Shown piece by piece: positions 1 to 10,721 of a stretch of 64,000 bases of DNA. The stretch is from Sepiola atlantica (Eukaryota > Mollusca > Cephalopoda > Sepiida > Sepiolidae): the NCBI GenBank assembly GCA_963556195.1, contig OY744532.1, positions 100,509,706 to 100,573,705 on the forward strand, given 5' to 3'. Each line of letters begins with the position of its first letter. Within the stretch, counting starts at the first letter, position 1. Position numbers and translations under genes: made by a program. The notes under the pieces are model-generated. The model ran no database searches. It saw only the letters and a program-made list of their open reading frames with translations, and had not been told where the DNA came from.

Positions 1-454
1 AATACATACCTAAAAATTAAGAACGAACGAACAAACCATAGCTTAACAACTGTTATTAATTATTTTTTTGTTTTTTTGTCAAAGGAACCAATCAAATGTT
101 CTTAAATGAAATGTTTTTTTGTTTTTGCACCGGAAAGTTTCAAAAGATGATTTTCAACCGACAAATGCGTTGACATTTATCGCATTTTTTTTGTTTGTTT
201 TGCTAAAAGAGAACTTTGCTGGCAAAACTCAATTAGTCGTTCGGGAGATTCAACGAGCTTACAGAGATTATAGAAATTCATGTTTTTGTTTTTGAATGCG
301 ATTAATTTCTTCCAAAAATTTTCGGCTGCTTGCTGAAGCCTGAATGTCTAATGCCTGCTGCAACCTGATTGGTTAATAGTTTCGTCAACTTTCGGGTGCT
401 TCCAAGACCTGTCTGAACGTTGACGACGCGAAGTCATGGAAACATGGTGTGTCA
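1..454. other. AT-rich stretch, nothing recognised
   Basis: This stretch holds homopolymeric T runs and unstructured AT-rich sequence. The short open frames have no recognisable domain. I see no gene or clear repeat boundary before the Helitron-like tail that follows. Confidence 0.5.
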
Positions 455-625
455 TACTTTTGTAATTAAAGAATATGAATAAAATTGTTTCATTTACAAC
501 TAAAATTTTATTTCTTTCTCTGTATAAGTTTTTAAAAAAAATGTGCAAATAAATAAGAATTAAAAACTGAAATTACTTCACTGCACCCCGGGCAATGGCA
601 GATAGGTATAGCAAGTAACATAAAA
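455..625 (+). mobile_element. Degraded Helitron-like 3' region
   Basis: The segment shares its order of blocks (ACAACTAAAAT, TTCTTT run, TATAAGTTT, ATGTGCAAA, AATTAAAAACTGAA, then CCCGGGCAA) with copies at 7410-7600 and 58740-58932. The best copy ends in a GC-rich hairpin followed by CTAG and T, as Helitron 3' ends do. Here the hairpin (CCCCGGGCAATGGC) is decayed and no CTRR end is left. Assignment rests on family resemblance and is not certain. Confidence 0.45.
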
Positions 626-819
626 TGTATGCGTTATTAAAAAGACAGGAAAATGTGTGATGCACAAAATTTAGTATACTTACTTACATTTCAAATGAAT
701 GTACCACGAGTAGAATTTAAGAACAAAGCGGTTACATCGTCCGAAACGTAGTGGAAATGATATCCAAAACTAGAACAGTAGTCGGAATGAGTCAAATAAT
801 ACAAATATTTGATCTTTTG

Positions 820-1285
820 TTCTCATTGTCATCATTATATTCAGTTTGTCCATTTTATATGCTGGCATGTCTTGGACGACTTCTAGAAATTGGCTTTTAA
901 ACTAACCTATCTCCGCCCAGGTCTTTATTTATCCCTATTTCTCTCAAGTCCATCATTATACCTTCCTCCCATGTTTTCCTTGGCCTTCCCCTGTAAACTG
1001 ACTCTAATTGTTCTACATCTCCTAACCCCAAAACTCTTATCCATTCTTTCAATGTGGCCATACCATCGAAGTCTCCTGTTTTGCACACATCTCCCTATAC
1101 TCTCCAGATATAATCTTCCTTTGAGATCATCAGATCTAAGTCTGTCTTTAAAACTCACATTACACATCCATCGTATGATTCTCATACCATTTCTCTCCAT
1201 GCAACACATGTCCGCAACCCTCACTGACCAGGTTTCGCTTCCATACTTTAACACACTTTGTACACATGCCTACTAGACCCTTCTC
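820..1285 (-). pseudogene. Non-LTR retrotransposon (LINE) 3' end, frameshifted
   Basis: The minus strand encodes the C-terminal region after the reverse transcriptase domain. It begins near KYGSETWSVR, passes through NGMRIIRWMCNVSFKDR, and continues with RRLRWYGHIERMD, a block typical of many invertebrate LINEs. The frame then shifts, and a second frame carries GRPRKTWEEGIMMDLRE and GINKDLGGDRLV. The 3' side runs into a TCATCATTAT-type tail on the plus strand. A close relative lies at 10722-11175 and a more distant one at 37530-38025. It is 5'-truncated, frameshifted and surely inactive. The LINE clade cannot be fixed from this piece. Confidence 0.8.
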
Positions 1286-1687
1286 TTGGTCGACAGTGGT
1301 AATGCTCTGCTGGTTAGTAATGGCAGCAGTTCCCTGAACTTGCTGTTCTGTTACTGAAAATGGCTTCTCTTCACTCAACTACAAATGTTGGCATTGAGCT
1401 ATTTTATTTACCAAGCTGTGCTTTTCTAACACCCAACCGTCCTTTCTGCCCATACAATCAACATTTCCCAAATTTAAGATCTAATAGTGATTTATTTTTT
1501 AATTATTCATTCATTGTCCAATTAACAAACTTCAGTGATTAATTTGATTGGACAATGTAATGATTATATGATTAATAGCACTTTTTAATTAAGAGTCAAT
1601 TCTGAAATTCTTCTGTAGAAAGAGGGAGGCAGAATATACCACTTTTGTCATCTTGGCACACACACACACGCACACAACTGTAGAGGC

Positions 1688-1736
1688 ATACATACATACA
1701 TACATACATACATACATACATACATACATACATACA
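1688..1736. repeat. (CATA)n microsatellite
   Basis: About twelve uninterrupted CATA units, just downstream of a short CA-rich tract. An open frame across it reads as low-complexity and is not a gene. Confidence 0.95.
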
Positions 1737-1739
1737 TGG

Positions 1740-1945
1740 ACCCATGATGCAACGGATGAAAGTGCTAAGTAATAATCAGTTCTAAGTGAAGTCTTCTGAA
1801 GGTTCAAGGTTCAATCCCCAGTATAGGTGACCCTAACCCCAACTGACGATATTAAGAATGTAATTAAGAATTACTTAAGAATTCTACCTGGCCATGGCTG
1901 ACTGAACAAGAACAATCCACTCCATGGATTAAATAAAGGGTTCTG
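1740..1945 (+). mobile_element. Candidate tRNA-derived SINE
   Basis: A B-box-like GGTTCAATCCC lies at about 1809-1819, preceded by a weak A-box-like region near ATGCAACGGATG. The downstream body is unrelated to the other SINEs here. There is no second copy in the window, so the family assignment rests only on the promoter-like box. Confidence 0.35.
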
Positions 1946-2212
1946 TTAGAAATTCTGTACAAATTCCAGAGTTTAACAAGGTTACATCAGCTGAAATCTT
2001 GTGAGAATTAACACCCAAGATGAGAACTGAATATCCTGATTATCATTCTCCATTTCGAATATTTTAAAACATACGTGTGTGTGTGTGTGTGTTGGCAGCA
2101 TTTGTCGATTCAAGTATAGGTTTTTACATTTTAATCATTATACATTTTAGTCATTCTACGGCCGATTTGGAAGTTAAGAGTGCATTTTATTAAACTAGCT
2201 GGCTTTGCCGGT

Positions 2213-2289
2213 TCGCTACTGCTTCCAGGATTGAACCTGGGTCTCTTGGCTCATTTGTGAACACTCTAATCATTGTGCCAAATGCGACA
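2213..2289 (-). mobile_element. tRNA-type SINE head, truncated
   Basis: On the minus strand the order is TTTGGCACAATGATTAG (A-box) followed by GGTTCAATCCTGG (B-box), with tRNA-like spacing. The same head begins the fuller copies at 23270-23522 and 36187-36425. The body is missing: the sequence runs into GGCTTTGCCGG and an ACTAGC end. Confidence 0.6.
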
Positions 2290-2298
2290 GTCAATTTA

Positions 2299-3241
2299 TA
2301 TAAACAATAATAAATGTAGCTTATGACTTATCTTAACACTTATTAACATTATATAAACAATAATAAATGTAGCTTATGACTTATCTTAACACTTATTAAC
2401 ATTATATAAACAATAATAAATGTAGCTTATGACTTATCTTAACACTTATTAACATTATATAAACAATAATAAATGTAGCTTATGACTTATCTTAACACTT
2501 ATTAACATTATATAAACAATAATAAATGTAGCTTATGACTTATCTTAACACTTATTAACATTATATAAACAATAATAAATGTAGCTTATGACTTATCTTA
2601 ACACTTATTAACATTATATAAACAATAATAAATGTAGCTTATGACTTATCTTAACACTTATTAACATTATATAAACAATAATAAATGTAGCTTATGACTT
2701 ATCTTAACACTTATTAACATTATATAAACAATAATAAATGTAGCTTATGACTTATCTTAACACTTATTAACATTATATAAACAATAATAAATGTAGCTTA
2801 TGACTTATCTTAACACTTATTAACATTATATAAACAATAATAAATGTAGCTTATGACTTATCTTAACACTTATTAACATTATATAAACAATAATAAATGT
2901 AGCTTATGACTTATCTTAACACTTATTAACATTATATAAACAATAATAAATGTAGCTTATGACTTATCTTAACACTTATTAACATTATATAAACAATAAT
3001 AAATGTAGCTTATGACTTATCTTAACACTTATTAACATTATATAAACAATAATAAATGTAGCTTATGACTTATCTTAACACTTATTAACATTATATAAAC
3101 AATAATAAATGTAGCTTATGACTTATCTTAACACTTATTAACATTATATAAACAATAATAAATGTAGCTTATGACTTATCTTAACACTTATTAACATTAT
3201 ATAAACAATAATAAATGTAGCTTATGACTTATCTTAACACT
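2299..3241. repeat. 53-bp satellite, about 17.8 copies
   Basis: The unit (starting TATAAACAATAATAAATG and ending CTTATTAACATTA) repeats every 53 bases. Seventeen full units and a 43-base partial show almost no variation, so the array was amplified or homogenised recently. The last partial unit runs directly into the palindromic element at 3242-3448. There are no spacers, so it is not a CRISPR array. Confidence 0.95.
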
Positions 3242-3448
3242 TTACCAGTTTGACAATTCATCCAATCACTAAAAGTTCAGCAATAAACTACTGAACGTTT
3301 TATACATTTGAACACAAATTAAAGTTTGAATTTCTATTCAAATGTATAAAAACGTTGCAGGGTTTATTAATGTATTTCTACTGATTGGATGAACCGTGAA
3401 ACTGCAGTAAAGTGTTAAGATAAGTAGCATTTATTAATTGTTAGTGTA
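3200..3448. mobile_element. Foldback (palindromic) element fused to the 53-bp array
   Basis: The left arm starts in the last satellite unit and reads CTTAACACTTTACCAG, then AATTCATCCAATCA. The right arm, reverse-complemented, reads CTTAACACTTTACTGCAG, then GGTTCATCCAATCA. An inner pair, ACATTTGAA and TTCAAATGTATAAAA, also matches. The arm continues outward into TAATAAATG, which is part of the satellite unit. The satellite therefore looks like an amplified terminal arm of this element. Confidence 0.75.
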
Positions 3449-3569
3449 CACCCTCCATCAAAGAATGACGGGAAAAAATAATTATCCTTCACCAGTGTTC
3501 TGCACCAATATTCACATTTATATAAAAAAAATCGGTGAAGTTAAAAAAAAAAAGAAAAAAAAAAGAAAG

Positions 3570-3945
3570 TTTTTTATGGAAATCGCTTCAGACAAGGCAT
3601 GAAGCCACTTGATGTAAGGAGCTAACAAGAACGAAATATGATTATCGCAAAGACAGGAGATGCCTATTGGCCTTAGCTTTGAAAAGGCCATGGCTATAGG
3701 TAGGAGGAAAACAGTCAGCAGGAAGAGAGTTCCACAAGCGTGCAGTTCTATTGGAATAGGAAGTTGTATTATAATGACATATCAAAACAGCGAATTGATG
3801 GAGACCACTAGACCAACGAGTCAAACGAGCTGGAACAAAAGAAGCAGGGAATAGATCACATAATTCTGAAGAAAACTGAGATACTATCTCTCCTGATACC
3901 TTTGAAACAATAACTATAATTATGTTACTCTGAAATATTAAACAA
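3570..3945 (-). pseudogene. LINE family 1, 3' end
   Basis: The minus strand encodes a reverse-transcriptase C-terminal tail: ELCDLFPASFVPARLTRWSSG is followed by NRTARLWNSLPADCFPP and GLFKAKANRHLLSLR, then a stop. The 3' UTR matches the plus-strand copy at 34984-35792 (TTACATCAAGTGGCTTCA) and ends in an A-rich tail. A third copy, mostly 3' UTR, is at 31828-31895. The element is 5'-truncated and carries no catalytic domain. Confidence 0.85.
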
Positions 3946-3976
3946 AACAAACCTTACTAATAGATTGCATTGGTTA

Positions 3977-4781
3977 ATCAAGGGAGGTGCGAGAGCGCTC
4001 TATCCCTTAATAGACTTTAAGAATGGCCTATGCTGGAAATCTCATTTCTTTAATCAATCATAACTCAAAAACCAATAAACCAAATTATTTAAAACTTTGC
4101 ACAACATTTTTATTTGATAGGTTCTATAAGTGTGTAGAATTTCAGCATTATTAGTCAAGGCAACCCAGAGATCCAGAAAGTTCACTCATGAAATCATGTT
4201 ATATGTGTACGTACGTGCTCCTCAACTATTTGATGGATTCAGCTGATTTTTGGCAGAGATAGAGGTTCTAGGGTCTAGTTGATGGCATTTTAATTTCAGT
4301 TTACCATATACCTTAGTTTTCCAGAAAATTCAAAAAAACCTTAAAAATTACCATTGTATTGAGGCATAGCCTTTACAAAAGTAGTGACATTCCATGATAA
4401 ATGCTAGTATACTGAAATCATGTGCCCTTAATAGGGTTAAGATGAAAATTCATATACACTAAATGTACGAAAGCAAGGAAATTCCCAAAGTTTTACACTT
4501 TTATTGTCAGGAAGGGTATGCGAGCACAACAGGGCTAATACTGGTAGGAATTTTTCTTCAGCGCAGCTCACACACTTCATCCACTCATGCATAGAGATTT
4601 ATACTGTAGTGATGTGATAATGAAATGGTTTGGTTGATATGTAGTCATACCCTTAATTAATGACAATAAAAGTGTAAAAATTTGGGAATTTCCTTGCTTT
4701 TGTACATTTAGTGTATATGAATTTTCATCTTAACCCTATTAAGGGCATATGATTTCAGTATACTGCCATTATTCATGGAAT
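3977..4781 (+). mobile_element. 805-bp dispersed repeat with foldback terminus
   Basis: The whole unit recurs in opposite orientation at 41514-42347. It begins TCAAGGGAGGTGCGAGAGCG in the copy here, and the match ends at the outer edge of the foldback (CATGGAAT) in both copies; flanks then diverge into TA-rich sequence. The inner part carries CCAGAGATCCAGAAAG and TTGATGGATTCAGCTGA blocks. I cannot place it in a known superfamily. It has no open frame of note. Confidence 0.75.
4389..4781. mobile_element. 393-bp foldback part of the dispersed repeat
   Basis: The left arm begins ATTCCATGATAAATGC and the right arm ends CATGGAAT. The arms extend past CCCTTAATAGGGTTAAGATG for more than 100 bases each. 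The copy at 41514-41907 is 394 bp. It may be a terminal palindrome of the larger unit or a nested MITE. Confidence 0.8.
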
Positions 4782-5108
4782 CCTATATATATATTCTAGT
4801 CATATTATATTTAGTAAATATATATAAATGTTTCTTTACCAAGTTTTCTACCGTTATTCCTTGTATCAGTTACTTGATGGTTCTGTTTTTTCTCTTCTGT
4901 AGTTGTTGCTATTTTTAATCTAAGATTTCGATCAGATAATTTTAAACTCTTTAAACGTAGATAAGCAATAAGCAAAGGCTTTGAAAATAGTTTTTTTTAT
5001 GCCGATTAAATTTTAAATTTGCGAATAAAAACGAAGGCGAAACAAAACAGCGTTCTTTTTATTGTTCTTTATTATAGAGTGGAGGATTGTTATAAAGCTC
5101 TATTTGAA

Positions 5109-5571
5109 CAGGGGTGGGACGTAATGGGTGAAAATTTCAGATTCATACGAGTAGTATTTTTTTGTGTTCATTTATACATAAATAACACTAAACAATGAAA
5201 CATTTTGAAAATTTTGCAAAATTCAGAAGGTGCAGGCCACTAGTTTTTGCTTATTTTACATTCATGAAAACCCTTTCACAGCCTGAAAATGGTTCTAAAT
5301 TAAAGTACTATATCAGATTTAACCATCTATATCCATTCATAGCTTTTGATGATGTTTTAGGACCTACAATGTAGCATGAAACCACATTTTCACCGAAAAA
5401 TGATGGATTTTGAGTCCCGTGGAGCCCTGACGGTTATTTTTGGCCTGCGCCTTCTGAATTTTGCAAAATTTTCAAAATGTTTGATTGTTTAGTGTTATTT
5501 ATGCATAAATGAACACAAAAAAATACTACTCGCATGAATCTGAAATTTTCACCCATTACGTCTCACCCCTA
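5109..5571. mobile_element. hAT-like foldback MITE
   Basis: The ends are CAGGGGTGGGACGTAATG and the near-complement ending TCTCACCCCTA. Arms of about 140 bases include TTTGTGTTCATTTAT and GAATTTTGCAAAATT. The flanks share ATTTGAA (5102-5108 and 5572-5578), a possible target duplication close to the 8 bp typical of hAT. It is non-coding. Confidence 0.75.
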
Positions 5572-5982
5572 ATTTGAAAGAATATTGAGCACTTTGCGTG
5601 TGCAAGCTCTGTTGTCTTGATTCAAATTTTGAGAGGTCGATTTACATGTTATATAATATTTATTGAAACTGATTTAAATAGGTCTATTTTACTGCAAGAT
5701 GCTTTCTTGGAATAATATTCCCAAGCCTTTCAAACTATCCCTCTCCCCACTCTTTAGTACTTTGTCTCCCCTTACCTCTCTTCTATGAACCCACTCAATC
5801 AGTTTCCTCTTCATGAAGATTTTAACCATGATTCCTGTGTTTTTTGGTCTTCTTGGGTAATGAACTCTCCACCCCCATGTTTCCTTCTCCTCTTTCCTCA
5901 TCCACCGCCATACTGATGTCCTAGTTTTATGTTTTTTTCCCCCTTCCTGACCTCAAACGACCATCAAAACTCAGTAGCCACT

Positions 5983-6860
5983 GGTTTCCGGCATTTAATG
6001 AGGTAAAAAAAAAAACAAGAGAAAAGATGGCTTCAGTTGACAAATGAGTTGTAGTCAGTAGAAATGCCAGCTTCCATTTTCTACACCCACTTGTCTTCTA
6101 AAATTAAAATAGAACAAAAAGTCACTGACTGCTTTCTGTGACACCCCAAAGACTACTGGTTTTTATTTGGAAACGGTAGATTCTTATTTTTCACTTGTAA
6201 TAAATTATTTTTGTTTTCTTCATTAAATAAGTCCAAGTGAAGGTACGGTTTTCTTTTTTTTTTTAGTGTGGGGGGGGGGATTTTTTCTTGTCTACGTTAA
6301 AAAAAAAAAAAAGAAAAAAAAAAGAGTTCCTAACCCAAAGGGAAACAGCTTCAAACAGAAAGAAAATACTAACTTTAATTATTGAAACAGTTTAAAAAAA
6401 CTGTTTTCTCCAACTTCAAGAGCAGAAATAGAGAGAAAAGCAAAAAGAAAAAAAGGTTTCAGGCATTAAATGAGATAAAAAGGAAGAAATTAGATGGAAT
6501 CGGTTGGCAAACGAGTTGCAGAAATGCCCAACTCCAATTCTCTATACCCATTTGTCTTCTAAAATAAAATTTTGTTGACTGATTTTTGTGACTTTCCAAA
6601 GACTACCGGTTCTTATTTGGAAACGGTAAATTATTCTTTATTTTATTTTATTTCAATTAGAAAGCTTTTTATTTTATTCATTTATTTTTTAAGGGTAAGT
6701 TTATTGCAATTGGGGTCGGGAGAGAGAGAAGAATGGTTCTCGTGTTTTTCGTATTTGCCTAAGTAAATTTGTCATGTCTGAAGAAAAAGAAGAGTTCTCA
6801 AACCAAAGGGAAGCAACTTCAAAGAAAGATACGGCTGCCATAATTATTCAAACTGTTACA
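5983..6860. repeat. Diverged tandem duplication, ~470-bp period
   Basis: The block starting GGTTTCCGGCATTTAATG at 5983 recurs as GGTTTCAGGCATTAAATG at 6455. Both run through a CCATTTGTCTTCTAAAAT-like line, GACTAC(T/C)GGT and TATTTGGAAACGGTA, then AACCAAAGGGAA and CAACTTCAAA-like ends. The copies are clearly diverged, so the duplication is old. Open frames in it show no domain. Confidence 0.7.
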
Positions 6861-7409
6861 ATATCTCTATATAACTTAATTAAAAAAGTTAAATTGAAAT
6901 TAAGACGAAAGAGAAAGTAGAGAAATGTTAAATAAATGAATTAGAATTTGATAGTGAATGAGAGTCAGTCTGGAGTAATCTTACATATAAATATAAGTCC
7001 GTCGGATTTTCGACTTCAGTCTTAAATAGCTTCCATCCTAAAATGTTAATATTTCCTTCTGAATAGCCATTTTCTTTCCTTTGGAGTTGGTCCATGTTGT
7101 TAAAAACGAAAGACAAATGTAATTCGCTTTCATTTCTTTGCAAATAGAATTATTCTCACTCTGAATATTTTTCACAGGGATGACCTCTTTCTTTTCTGCA
7201 GCAAATGTTAATTACAGATGAAAGCCATTTTTACTATCAGCATCAAATTTCGCTATTATTACAGAATGGTAATACTGATACAATCTTTCATTAATGAAGC
7301 TAAATACCTTTTAAATTCATATTTTTATTCAGACATAAACTGCCATTGAAAGAAACAGATAGTATCTAAAAACTTAGTTTGTTGTCGAAAAATATCACGT
7401 GACACATCA
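6861..7409. other. AT-rich stretch, nothing recognised
   Basis: The sequence shows no supported gene. A 71-codon minus-strand frame at 6928-7143 has no recognisable domain and no splice context that I can defend. Confidence 0.4.
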
Positions 7410-7600
7410 TTTGCATAACTCAAATAATGTAAGGGGGATAGCTCATATTTTAAATTGAAAAATATAATAGGAGTTGTCTACCTTACAACTAAAATTCTAT
7501 TTCTTTTTTTTTTTTTAAGTTTAAATATGTGCCAAAAAAAGTTAAAATTAAAAACTAAAGTATCTTTATTGCATGCCCGGGCAACGTCGGGTAGGTATGC
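7410..7600 (+). mobile_element. Helitron-like 3' region
   Basis: Shares TAATGTAAGGGGGATA, AATAGGAGTTGTCTACC and TTACAACTAAAATT with the copy at 58740-58932. It ends in the hairpin CCCGGGCAACGTCGGG, as Helitron tails do. The CTAG terminus seen in the sibling is not preserved here. Confidence 0.55.
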
Positions 7601-7689
7601 ACTTGAAATGAGAAAAAAAAACGAGTGAGAGAAGAGAATGCTCGAAACTTACATTATAATTGAGATGGAACCAACTAAACTTTTATTAC

Positions 7690-7826
7690 CTGGTTTTTGG
7701 GCTAGTATCAAATTTTTCTCGCTTAGACTGGGGCAACTTTTATTTCTGTTCCCAATCGAGTGTCTCTCTTTGGGGAGCTAGATTTTCCACATATTAAAAG
7801 TCGAACTTGGAACGAGGCGGAAAGTA
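7690..7826 (+). mobile_element. U2-headed SINE, type 2, degraded
   Basis: The head remnant is TTTTTGGGCTAGTATCAAA. It is followed by the type-2 body (GACTGGGGCAACTTTTATTT, CCCAATCGAGTG) and a tail with GAACTTGGAACGAGG and AAGTAAATG. The layout parallels the copy at 30488-30685, but the head is more decayed. Confidence 0.55.
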
Positions 7827-7829
7827 AAT

Positions 7830-8410
7830 GTTCAAATATTAATTATAATTGAGAGAGAAAGGATATGAATACATCATTGAATTGCAACATAGAGAAACAA
7901 AGGAGGAGGAATGCTCAACTAATATATTGTGTCGAGACAGAAAAGAATGCTCAGCTAATATATTGTAATTGGGGGAAGGAGGGAGAGAGTTGTACAAAAT
8001 ACTAAACTGATAAAATGCAGTAATGATAAGGGGATGGGGTGGGGGGTGCTCAAATAATAGTTTGTAAGTAAGAGAAAAAAAGCTCAAATACATTGCAATA
8101 GAGAGGGAATGCCCCCTCTCCGCTTGACTAATGAATTTGAGAAAGAGAAAATGCTCATGTAATAAATTTGTGTGCGTGTTTGTGTGAGAGAGCAAGCTGA
8201 GGTTGTGTGTGTGATGCTTAACTAATATATTCTAATCGGGAGGGAAGAGTTAGGTTCAACTAATAAATTACGAGAGAGAGAGAGAGAGAGAATGCTCAAC
8301 TAATATTAGGTGATAGCAGGGGGAGAGAGCTGATACTCAATATATTGCAATCAAGAGAAAGGGGGGAGCGGAAGGGAGGGTGATGCTAAACTAATAAATT
8401 GCAATTTAGA
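7830..8410. repeat. Degenerate tandem repeat, ATGCTCAACTAATATATTG-type
   Basis: About ten diverged units carry the core ATGCTCAACTAATAWATTG followed by TAATYGRGAGRGA. Spacing varies from about 40 to 70 bases, with GA-rich filler. Open frames across it are artefacts of the repeat. Confidence 0.65.
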
Positions 8411-8639
8411 TAAGTGAATCAATAACCCAAGATTGATGAAACGTGATTTTATTTCATTGATATTAATTCGAACTTTGTTTCCGCAACTTTTATGTTGAGC
8501 AAATGTCTCGTCCAGCGCTTTCGCCCCAAAAGAAAATTGCTAATCGTGTGGGATGGATTCAATCTGAAAAGTATGGATTCGCATTGCCTTAGTAGCAAAA
8601 GGCTTTTTCCTATTGAACAGAGTTATCCGAGCGTTGCTA

Positions 8640-9240
8640 CTGCTTTGGTTTTTATTGGAGTACTTTCTTCTCTTTTTCCTCCTTCCTTTTCTTCCCCCTT
8701 TTTCTTTCCTCTTCTCCCTCTTCCTTCCTTTTTTTTCTTTTCTTTCTCTTCCTTCCTTTTTTCTTTTCTTTCTCTTCCTTCTTTTTCATCTTCTTTCTCT
8801 TCCTTCTTTTTCATCTTCTTTCTCTTCCTTCTTTTTCATCTTCTTTCTCTTCCTTCTTTTTCATCTTCTTTCTCTTCCTTCTTTTTCATCTTCTTTCTCT
8901 TCCTTCTTTTTCATCTTCTTTCTCTTCCTTCTTTTTCATCTTCTTTCTCTTCCTTCTTTTTCATCTTCTTTCTCTTTCTTCTTTTTCATCTTCTTTCTCT
9001 TCCTTCTTTTTCTTCTTTCTCTTCCTTTTTTCTTCTTTCTCTTCCTTCTTTTTCTTCTTTCTCTTCCTTCTTTTTCTTCTTTCTTTTTCTTTCATCTTCT
9101 CTTTCATCTTCATCTTCTTCATCTTCATCTTCTCTTTCATCTTCTTCTTCCTCCTTTCTTCCTCATCTTCTCCCTTTTTCTTTTATCTTCTCTTTCTTTT
9201 TCTTTGTCATCCTCTTTCTCTTCGAGACAGTTTAGATCAG
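8640..9240. repeat. 600-bp pyrimidine tract with a 25-bp minisatellite
   Basis: The plus strand is nearly pure C/T. Between about 8766 and 9010 a 25-base unit (TTCTTTCTCTTCCTTCTTTT plus TCATC) repeats nine to ten times. Long S/F/L-rich open frames in all three frames come from the repeat and are not proteins. Confidence 0.9.
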
Positions 9241-9249
9241 TTTTATTCC

Positions 9250-9720
9250 AACCACAATGTCAGAAAGTGAGGAAGAAAGAAACAAGCAGGAACAAACAGG
9301 AGAGAGTGAAAGAGAAAGAAAGGAAGGAAAGACCAAAGAAAAGAGCAAGAAGTTTAAGAAGAGGCAAACGAGAAAAGGAATTAAAGAAAATAAAACAAGG
9401 AATACTCGACTAAAGAAAACAGAATCCACGAACGAAGGAAAAATGAGAAAAAAAATTAAGAAAATAGGAAAGGAACACGGACAAAAACAAAAGAAAAAGC
9501 GGCAGGATTCAAAACTGAATGAAAAGAAGGAACGAAAGAGAAAGAAAGAAAAACTTACAACGAAAAGAAAGAAATCGGGAGTGCAAGAAGAAACAAATGA
9601 AAGGACGAACGAATGAAACAAAAAGAACAAGGAACAAATGAATAAAATAAAGAAAATGGTTGGATGAAAAAGCAAAGGAAAATGGCTGGATGAAGGAGTG
9701 AAAGAAAGGCAAAAAAGAAA
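9250..9720. repeat. Purine-rich tract opposed to the preceding pyrimidine tract
   Basis: The plus strand switches abruptly to AG-rich sequence with AAGAAAG and GAAAGAAA words. K/E/R-rich frames here are low-complexity products. Adjacent Y and R tracts on one strand can pair with each other or form triplex DNA. Confidence 0.8.
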
Positions 9721-9729
9721 ATATGAATC

Positions 9730-10339
9730 TACCTCCCCTCCCGCTCTTATCATCCCCTCTTACATCCATTTCCGATTTCTTGTGTGGAAAAGTGCCATTT
9801 CCATGGATCTAACCACAAGCCTGAATTTAGGTGATTAAAGATAAAGAAATAGATAAGGCCCTCTCTTGAGGGGAGTGGGGCTGCTGGGATTAGTGTTTGG
9901 GGGTGGGGGATGAAGAAATGGCACAGAGGCCAATTGGTTGCTTGTGTTTATCGATTTGATTTTTAATGTTACAATGTGGAATTGGGGATGGGTAGACATC
10001 GCTGTAAACCAAAATTTCTTCCATGGAGCATAGATTGTTGCTATTTTTCTCTTTCTGTTCAAATATGAGAGATGCACAAATGTAAACAATTGAGATAATT
10101 TGATTTTTTATGGTGTCTCTCTCATATTCTCTTCGATATCGGAGGGGGGGGGGGAGATAAGTCCTAAATTTAATCTATCTAATAATACACTAAGGCAATT
10201 TTATGTTAGCATGTACGTTATCACCAGTCACACTTTTTTTTCAAAAGATCGGATCGCTCGATCGCTGAAGAAGCAATGCAAAAAAAAAAAATAATAATAC
10301 TTTAAAAAATTGCATCTGATGTCACCGTTGTTAGACATG
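9730..10339. other. No supported gene
   Basis: Contains G runs near 9895-9910 and 10142-10153 and short low-information frames. I see no repeat shared with the rest of the window. Confidence 0.4.
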
Positions 10340-10386
10340 AATCTCGTGGCTTTCGGATCAAAGTGTAGTATCTGTTATGTCCAAAG
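10340..10386 (+). mobile_element. Isolated U2 snRNA-like head
   Basis: TCGTGGCTTTCGGATCAAAG is followed by TGTAGTATCTGTTATGTCC. This matches nt ~9-48 of U2 snRNA with one short deletion. No U2 body follows, so it is taken as a truncated or decayed U2-headed SINE, not a U2 gene. Confidence 0.6.
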
Positions 10387-10674
10387 ATGGTACAACAATG
10401 TTCTGAAAGTAAATTAACTAGAGTACTTAGATAAGTATTTTTCAGTTTGAACCAAATGCAATAATATTGTGGAGGTTTGAATTTTAGCCTGACATCCATA
10501 GAATGAAAATATTTTTAAGCAAGACAACAATATACAACAGATGAAAGATAAAACTGGAGTTTCCATGGGGCCCCTCTAGTATAAATAATTATTTTATTTT
10601 CATGTTTTGTGGCTGTTTTCCTTATCTTGGTTGTCGTAACTTTCTCAGCATTTTTGATGCTATACTCCCTGCCC

Positions 10675-10714
10675 CCCCCCCCCCACACACACTTTTTTTT
10701 TTTTTTTTTTTTTT
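10675..10714. repeat. Homopolymer block, C run, CA run then T run
   Basis: A run of about ten C is followed by a short CA stretch and then about twenty T, immediately 3' of the LINE tail on the minus strand. It may be what remains of an insertion tail. Confidence 0.8.
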
Positions 10715-10721
10715 TGCCAGA

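Noticed and set aside
2299..3241. CRISPR array
   Set aside because: The 53-bp units are contiguous, with no unique spacers, in an animal genome.
8492..9413. Two 247-266-residue frames rich in S, F, L
   Set aside because: They are products of the CT-rich minisatellite and show no domain.
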